Position numbers and translations under genes: made by a program. A stretch of DNA of 11,820 nt from Bacteroidales bacterium. GTDB lineage: Bacteria > Bacteroidota > Bacteroidia > Bacteroidales > Muribaculaceae. Positions 7,547 through 11,820 of this stretch are shown piece after piece; the stretch's first letter is position 1; the number at the start of each line of letters is the position of its first letter. The notes under the pieces are model-generated. The model did not search any database. It was not told where the DNA came from and was given only the letters and a program-made list of their open reading frames with translations. The stretch spans positions 1-11,820 of the forward strand of contig SFMJ01000039.1 of NCBI GenBank assembly GCA_004553095.1, given 5' to 3'.

Positions 7547-10516
7547 ATGCAGAACAAAGGGTTTATCAGCGTCATTGCCGGTCTGCTGGTTTTGATATGC
7601 GGTTTTTACATTTCATTCTCGTTTGTGACACGTCACTATGAGAACGAGGCAAAAGCGTACGCAGCGAAGATGTCGAAGACCACAGATGAGACCAACGACG
7701 CTTACAAACAGAGTTTGAAGCAATTCAACGATTCGATCGACAAAGAGAAAGTTTACTTAGGTTACACCTACAACCAGGTGCGCAAGATGGAAGTAGGTCT
7801 GGGCCTCGACCTCAAGGGTGGTATGAACGTCGTGCTTGAGGTGTCAGTGCCGGACATGCTTCGCCAGTATGCATCGGGCGAGCAGCAACTCGCGCAGATC
7901 AATGCCGCCATCAAGAAGGCACAAGATGCAGGCGCCAAGACCAGCGATGCCGACTTCATCTCAAAGGTGGGAGCACAGATCCAGCCGGGAGTGATGTCAG
8001 GTCTCTTCGTGCGTGAAGGCGAGTTCATGGGTCAGCTCAAGAGCAACGCCTCCAACGATGAGGTAATCGCTGCCCTCAATAAGCAAGTCGACAGCCAAGT
8101 CGATGCTGCCTTCAACATCTTCCGCACTCGTATCGACCAATTTGGCGTTGTGGCTCCCAACATCCAGAAGCTCCAAGACAAGAAGGGTCAAATCTTGTTG
8201 GAACTCCCCGGTGTCAAGGAGCCTGAGCGTGTCACTGACCTTCTCAAGTCGAGCGCCAACCTGGAGTTTTTCGAAGTTTATAACTATAATGAGATCGCCG
8301 GCGACCTCCAGAATTTCGCCACTCAGTATGCAGCACAAGATAGCGTAAATCACCTCAACGTGATCGCTCTCCTGGGTGGTGCTCAACGCAGTGGCAGCCC
8401 TGTGGTCGGCATGGTGACTCCGTCGAACAAGATGCTCGTGGACTCTGTGATGCACAGCGACTTGGCGAAGAAACTTCTCCCCTCCGACCTCTCATTGGTA
8501 TGGAGTGTTAAGCCTGCCGAGTTCCCCCGCACCGATGCCAAGGGCAACGTCATGAAGAAGGCTAACGGCGAGGATATCAAGGATGCTTATTGGGAACTCG
8601 TAGCCCTTAAGGGCGACGCTGCTCTCGAGGGCGATGCCGTGACTTCCGCCTCTTCTGAATATGACAATATGCAGGGTAACATGGTCAACATGAAGATGAC
8701 CAACCGCGGTGCACAGGAGTGGGCTACTATCACTCGCAACAACATCGGCCGCGCCATCGCCATCGTGCTTGACAATAATGTCTATTCATTCCCTAACGTA
8801 AATAATGAGATCACCGGCGGAAGCTCACAGATCACCGGTAACTTCACTCCCGAAGAGGCCAACGACCTCGCCAACGTGCTCAAGTCGGGTAAGATGTCGG
8901 CACGCGTAGACGTGGTGAGCAACAACGTGATCGGCCCGAGCCTTGGCGCCGAGGCCATCCAGATGGGCTTCGTTTCATTCATCGTGGCTATCATCCTCTT
9001 GATGATCTTGATGATCGCTTACTATGGATGGGTGCCCGGCTTGGTGGCAAACTGCGGTTTGATCCTCAACCTCTTCTTCACTCTTGGTATCTTGGCTTCA
9101 TTCCAGGCTGTGCTTACCCTCTCGGGTATCGCCGGTATCGTGCTGGCTCTCGGTATGGCTGTCGATGCCAACGTGCTTATCTTCGAGCGCACCAAGGAGG
9201 AACTCAAGAATGGCAAGAAGTTGCGTCAAGCCATCGCCGAAGGTTATAGCAACGCATTCTCCGCGATCTTCGACTCCAACTTGACTTCTGTCATCACCGG
9301 TGTGATCCTGCTCACCTTCGGTTCAGGCCCCATCAAGGGTTTTGCCACTACGCTGATCATCGGTATCGTCTGCTCATTCTTCACCGCAGTGTTCGTGACT
9401 CGCGTAGCATTCGACCTCCTCACCAAGAATGGTCGCAACGCCGGCATGACTTTCGCCACTGCCATGAGCCGCAACTTCCTGACCAACCCCAAGGTCAACT
9501 TCATGGGTCAAGCCAAGACCGCTTATATCGTATGGGGTGCACTGATCGTGATCGGTGTGGCTTCGCTCGTGTTCCGCGGCATGAACCAGGGTATCGACTT
9601 CTCGGGTGGTCGCAACTATGTGGTGCAATTCGAGAAGGATGTCGACCGTGAGGCTGTGCAAACCAATCTTACCAACCTTCTTCAATCGAAGGCTAACGAT
9701 AAGACCGTATCTGTGCAGGTGATCACCATCGACAATCCCTCAAAGCTCCGTATCTCTACCAACTATAAGATCACTGACGAAACTGAAGGTGTAGAAAATG
9801 AAATCACCGACCTCCTCTATGAGGGCTTGAAGAGCGAACTTACCGTCGGTGGCAAGGTGATGGATAAGACTGCCTTTACGATCGCCGACGAAAGCCGTGG
9901 TATCCTCTCGATTCAGAAGGTAGGTCCTTCAGTGGCTGACGATATGAAGCGTGACGCATATTGGGCTGTGGGCATCGCATTGATCTGTATGTTCCTCTAC
10001 ATCTTGCTCCGCTTCCGCAACGTTGCCTTCTCTGTAGGTGCACTCTGCGCTGTGGCTCTCACTTCATTCCTGATCATCGGTTTCTACTCACTCTGCTGGG
10101 GCTTCTTGCCCTTCTCTATGGAGGTCGACCAGTCATTTATCGCCGCCGTGCTGACCATCATCGGTTATCAGATCAACGATACCGTGGTTGTGTTCGACCG
10201 TGTGCGTGAGATGATCAAGGAATATCCGAAGGAGGATCGTCTGTTGACTTTCAATAAGGCACTCAACACTACTTTGAGCCGTACGATCATGACATCGTTC
10301 TCGACACTGCTCGTGTTGCTCTGTATCTTCTTCCTTGGTGGTGACACCATCCGTTCGTTCACATTCGCTATGATCTTCGGTGTAGTAGTCGGTACATTCT
10401 GCTCGCTCTATTGTGCAGCTCCGATCGCATACCGCATCTTCAAGCGTGGCATGGACAAGAAGATCGTTGCCAACGATGGCAAGCCCGTGCTCGAAGGCAA
10501 CCGTCGTTTCAAATAA
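7547..10516 (+). CDS. secDF: Fused protein translocase subunit SecDF
   Basis: SecDF is an RND-family inner-membrane protein that works with SecYEG and uses the ion gradient to help complete protein export on the periplasmic side. Here SecD and SecF are one 989-residue polypeptide, as is usual in Bacteroidetes. Helix 1 is at residues ~6-25. The SecD signature GLDLKGGMNVVLEV (~residues 90-103) opens a large periplasmic domain, which includes FRTRIDQFGV. The SecD helix bundle starts near 476 and carries GMAVDANVLIFERTKEE, with D540 as the conserved ion-translocation aspartate. The SecF half begins near 658 with a helix, then GIDFSGGRNYVVQF (~686-699). Its bundle starts near 806 and has INDTVVVFDRVRE, with D878, D884 and R885. 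No frameshift or missing motif is seen. The ATG is preceded by a very AT-rich region. The gene appears monocistronic, with a promoter element at 7457 and a terminator at 10565. Confidence 0.98.
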   Translation: MQNKGFISVIAGLLVLICGFYISFSFVTRHYENEAKAYAAKMSKTTDETNDAYKQSLKQFNDSIDKEKVYLGYTYNQVRKMEVGLGLDLKGGMNVVLEVSVPDMLRQYASGEQQLAQINAAIKKAQDAGAKTSDADFISKVGAQIQPGVMSGLFVREGEFMGQLKSNASNDEVIAALNKQVDSQVDAAFNIFRTRIDQFGVVAPNIQKLQDKKGQILLELPGVKEPERVTDLLKSSANLEFFEVYNYNEIAGDLQNFATQYAAQDSVNHLNVIALLGGAQRSGSPVVGMVTPSNKMLVDSVMHSDLAKKLLPSDLSLVWSVKPAEFPRTDAKGNVMKKANGEDIKDAYWELVALKGDAALEGDAVTSASSEYDNMQGNMVNMKMTNRGAQEWATITRNNIGRAIAIVLDNNVYSFPNVNNEITGGSSQITGNFTPEEANDLANVLKSGKMSARVDVVSNNVIGPSLGAEAIQMGFVSFIVAIILLMILMIAYYGWVPGLVANCGLILNLFFTLGILASFQAVLTLSGIAGIVLALGMAVDANVLIFERTKEELKNGKKLRQAIAEGYSNAFSAIFDSNLTSVITGVILLTFGSGPIKGFATTLIIGIVCSFFTAVFVTRVAFDLLTKNGRNAGMTFATAMSRNFLTNPKVNFMGQAKTAYIVWGALIVIGVASLVFRGMNQGIDFSGGRNYVVQFEKDVDREAVQTNLTNLLQSKANDKTVSVQVITIDNPSKLRISTNYKITDETEGVENEITDLLYEGLKSELTVGGKVMDKTAFTIADESRGILSIQKVGPSVADDMKRDAYWAVGIALICMFLYILLRFRNVAFSVGALCAVALTSFLIIGFYSLCWGFLPFSMEVDQSFIAAVLTIIGYQINDTVVVFDRVREMIKEYPKEDRLLTFNKALNTTLSRTIMTSFSTLLVLLCIFFLGGDTIRSFTFAMIFGVVVGTFCSLYCAAPIAYRIFKRGMDKKIVANDGKPVLEGNRRFK

Positions 10517-10564
10517 TCTGCTGAAGGGCAACAACCCAAAGAGAAAAACCAACCCAACCATAAT

Positions 10565-10600
10565 AGGGGCGTATCCGGAAGATACGCCCCTGCTTTTTTT
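10565..10600 (+). terminator. Rho-independent terminator of secDF
   Basis: AGGGGCGTATC (10565-10575) pairs perfectly with GATACGCCCCT (10581-10591) around the loop CGGAA, an 11-bp stem. After GC, seven T residues follow at 10594-10600. It is 48 nt past the secDF stop and is the strongest terminator in the window. Confidence 0.92.
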
Positions 10601-10610
10601 ACAATTCAGT

Positions 10611-10641
10611 TTGCATATATCGCTGAAATAGTGTATCTTTG
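10611..10641 (+). promoter_or_regulatory. Bacteroidetes-type promoter of the AAA ATPase gene
   Basis: TATCTTTG at 10634-10641 is an exact -7 element. TTTG ends at 10613, and its TTG (10611-10613) is exactly 20 nt upstream of the -7 box. It follows the secDF terminator by only ~10 nt. The predicted start, about 7 nt after the -7 box, falls at the beginning of the direct repeats at 10648, giving a leader of about 72 nt. Confidence 0.82.
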
Positions 10642-10647
10642 CGACAA

Positions 10648-10688
10648 GAATTGAACATTTCGTAAGAGAGAATTGAACATTTTGTAAG
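10648..10688 (+). repeat. Pair of 19-bp direct repeats at the predicted transcription start of the ATPase gene
   Basis: GAATTGAACATTTCGTAAG (10648-10666) is repeated at 10670-10688 as GAATTGAACATTTTGTAAG, with one mismatch. The copies start 22 nt apart, close to two turns of the helix, so a protein could bind both on the same DNA face. The first copy begins where the promoter predicts transcription to start. This placement suits an operator, or a repeated RNA element in the 5' leader. Neither is demonstrated. Confidence 0.75.
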
Positions 10689-10719
10689 TTACTTTCTAAC
10701 AATATAAGATAATATTATT

Positions 10720-11820
10720 ATGGCGGAATACATTAGGGCACAATATAATATACTCCGAGAGAGAATCTACGAGCCTCGTAAGTTCATACAAATTCTTGCG
10801 GGGCCGAGACAGGTGGGAAAGTCAACGCTTGTAGGTCAAGTGCTGAATGACGTTACCATACCCTATACATTTGAGAATGCCGATGGAATAGACCCCAAAG
10901 ATACTGACTGGATTAGAAGAATATGGGAATCTGTACGTGTGACCATGCAGTTGCATCATAATAAGGAGTACTTGCTTGTTATAGACGAAGTACAGAAGAT
11001 CGACAACTGGAGTGAGGCTGTGAAGGCCGAATGGGATAGGGACAGTCGCGAAGGCAGAAAACTGAAGGTCGTTTTATTGGGTAGTTCCAGATTGCTTATC
11101 AAGAAGGGTCTGACGGAATCACTGGCCGGCAGATTTGAGCTTATTCGTATCACTCACTGGAGTTATGCAGAAATGCGTGACGCGTTTGGATATACTCTTG
11201 ATCAGTATATTTATTTTGGTGGATACCCCGGTCCGGCTATGATGATTGGCGATGAGAAGCGCTGGAAGAAATATGTAAGAGATTCGCTGATAGCGCCATC
11301 CATAGAGAAGGATGTTATCATGACTTCCAATATCTACAAGCCTATTCTGATGAAACGCACCTTCGAATTAGGTTGCGGCTATTCCGGCGAACTCTTATCG
11401 TTAACAAAGATGGTCGGACAGCTGCAGGATGCCGGTAATGTCACAACAATAGCAGATTACATCGATCTGTTAAGTCAATGTGCTTTACTATGTGGACTTC
11501 AGAAATATGCCAATAATGATTCGCGCAAATATAACTCCATCCCCAAATTTCAGGTTTTCAACAACGCACTCTTGACCACATACAAGGGTCACACCTTCAT
11601 TCAAGACAGGCAGGATCCCGAGGCATGGGGCAGATGGGTGGAGAGTGCTGTCGGAGCATATCTTGTAAGTATGGCTGAGGAGTTGGAATACAAGGTCTAT
11701 TATTGGCGCGAACGAAATGATGAAGTGGATTTCATCGTGGTGTCTGATGATGTCACTCTTGCCATCGAGGTGAAAAGTGGCAGACGTAAGATGAATAGCG
11801 GACTCCCTAAATTCTCAAAA
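10720..11820 (+). CDS. AAA-family ATPase with C-terminal DUF4143-like domain (3' end outside window)
   Basis: The frame is open for 367 codons from ATG at 10720 to the window edge. An in-frame TAA at 10705-10707 rules out a much earlier start. The Walker A motif is GPRQVGKST (residues 28-36), and the Walker B motif is LLVIDEVQK with D89 and E90. A sensor-like LLGSSR is at 119-124, and LAGRFELIRI follows (135-144). This is the AAA_14 fold. The C-terminal half has the DUF4143 pattern, including YWRERNDEVDFIV and LAIEVKSG. E335, D337, E350 and K352 resemble the core of a PD-(D/E)XK nuclease fold, but activity is not shown. Family members are usually ~370-430 residues, so only a short end is missing. 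These ATPases are often present in many copies in Bacteroidales, and their function is unknown. Codon use differs from the neighbours: 13 of 25 arginine codons are AGA/AGG and ATA isoleucine is frequent, which suggests an accessory or acquired gene. It has its own promoter with direct repeats. Confidence 0.9.
   Translation, partial: MAEYIRAQYNILRERIYEPRKFIQILAGPRQVGKSTLVGQVLNDVTIPYTFENADGIDPKDTDWIRRIWESVRVTMQLHHNKEYLLVIDEVQKIDNWSEAVKAEWDRDSREGRKLKVVLLGSSRLLIKKGLTESLAGRFELIRITHWSYAEMRDAFGYTLDQYIYFGGYPGPAMMIGDEKRWKKYVRDSLIAPSIEKDVIMTSNIYKPILMKRTFELGCGYSGELLSLTKMVGQLQDAGNVTTIADYIDLLSQCALLCGLQKYANNDSRKYNSIPKFQVFNNALLTTYKGHTFIQDRQDPEAWGRWVESAVGAYLVSMAEELEYKVYYWRERNDEVDFIVVSDDVTLAIEVKSGRRKMNSGLPKFSK

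Noticed and set aside
10648..10688. The two direct repeats as a small CRISPR array
   Set aside because: There are only two copies with a 3-nt gap, so no spacer-sized unique sequence, and there are no cas genes nearby.
10133..10702. A 189-codon minus-strand ORF across the end of secDF and the following intergenic region
   Set aside because: It covers the secDF terminator and the ATPase promoter and repeats, and it is antisense to conserved SecF motifs.
11698..11790. The ATPase gene as a proven nuclease or defence effector, from its E-x-D and E-x-K residues
   Set aside because: The pattern fits a PD-(D/E)XK-like fold, but the family is not known to me to have shown nuclease activity, and no partner toxin, methylase or defence gene is visible.

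Overview
The window looks like the chromosome of an anaerobic member of the Bacteroidales, possibly the Muribaculaceae. The evidence is a frdC-frdA-frdB operon encoding a Bacteroidetes-type quinol:fumarate reductase, a fused SecDF protein, a C-terminal domain resembling type IX secretion sorting domains, perfect matches to the Bacteroidetes -7 promoter element TAnnTTTG, AT-rich start regions without a clear Shine-Dalgarno sequence, and a tRNA that lacks an encoded CCA. The family-level placement is an inference only.

Layout, left to right. Bases 1-761 hold the 3' end of a secreted or surface protein, followed by a terminator (832-866). Next comes a compact tRNA-Arg(TCT) unit with its own promoter (896-926) and terminator (1026-1064). 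A promoter-like element at 1150-1157 and a leader of about 160 nt precede frdC-frdA-frdB (1320-5163), whose genes lie 10 and 12 nt apart. A symmetrical hairpin at 5188-5218 separates this operon from a convergent minus-strand lipoprotein gene (5275-7278). An AT-rich divergent intergenic region (7279-7546) then leads to secDF (7547-10516), whose short leader contains a terminator-like hairpin. After a strong terminator (10565-10600), a textbook Bacteroidetes promoter and a pair of 19-bp direct repeats precede an AAA ATPase/DUF4143 gene that runs off the right edge.

How the genes work together. FrdCAB is a membrane respiratory enzyme that would pass electrons from menaquinol to fumarate, giving succinate in an anaerobe. 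SecDF uses the proton (or sodium) gradient to help pull Sec substrates across the inner membrane. Those substrates would include the lipoprotein and the partial surface protein in this window. The neighbours otherwise appear to be independent transcription units.

Most of the window is ordinary core genome, and I see no clear previously undescribed multi-gene system. The points most worth a second look are the long, probably periplasmic, C-terminal extension on FrdC, the tandem repeats placed at the predicted transcription start of the ATPase gene, and the attenuator-like hairpin in the secDF leader.
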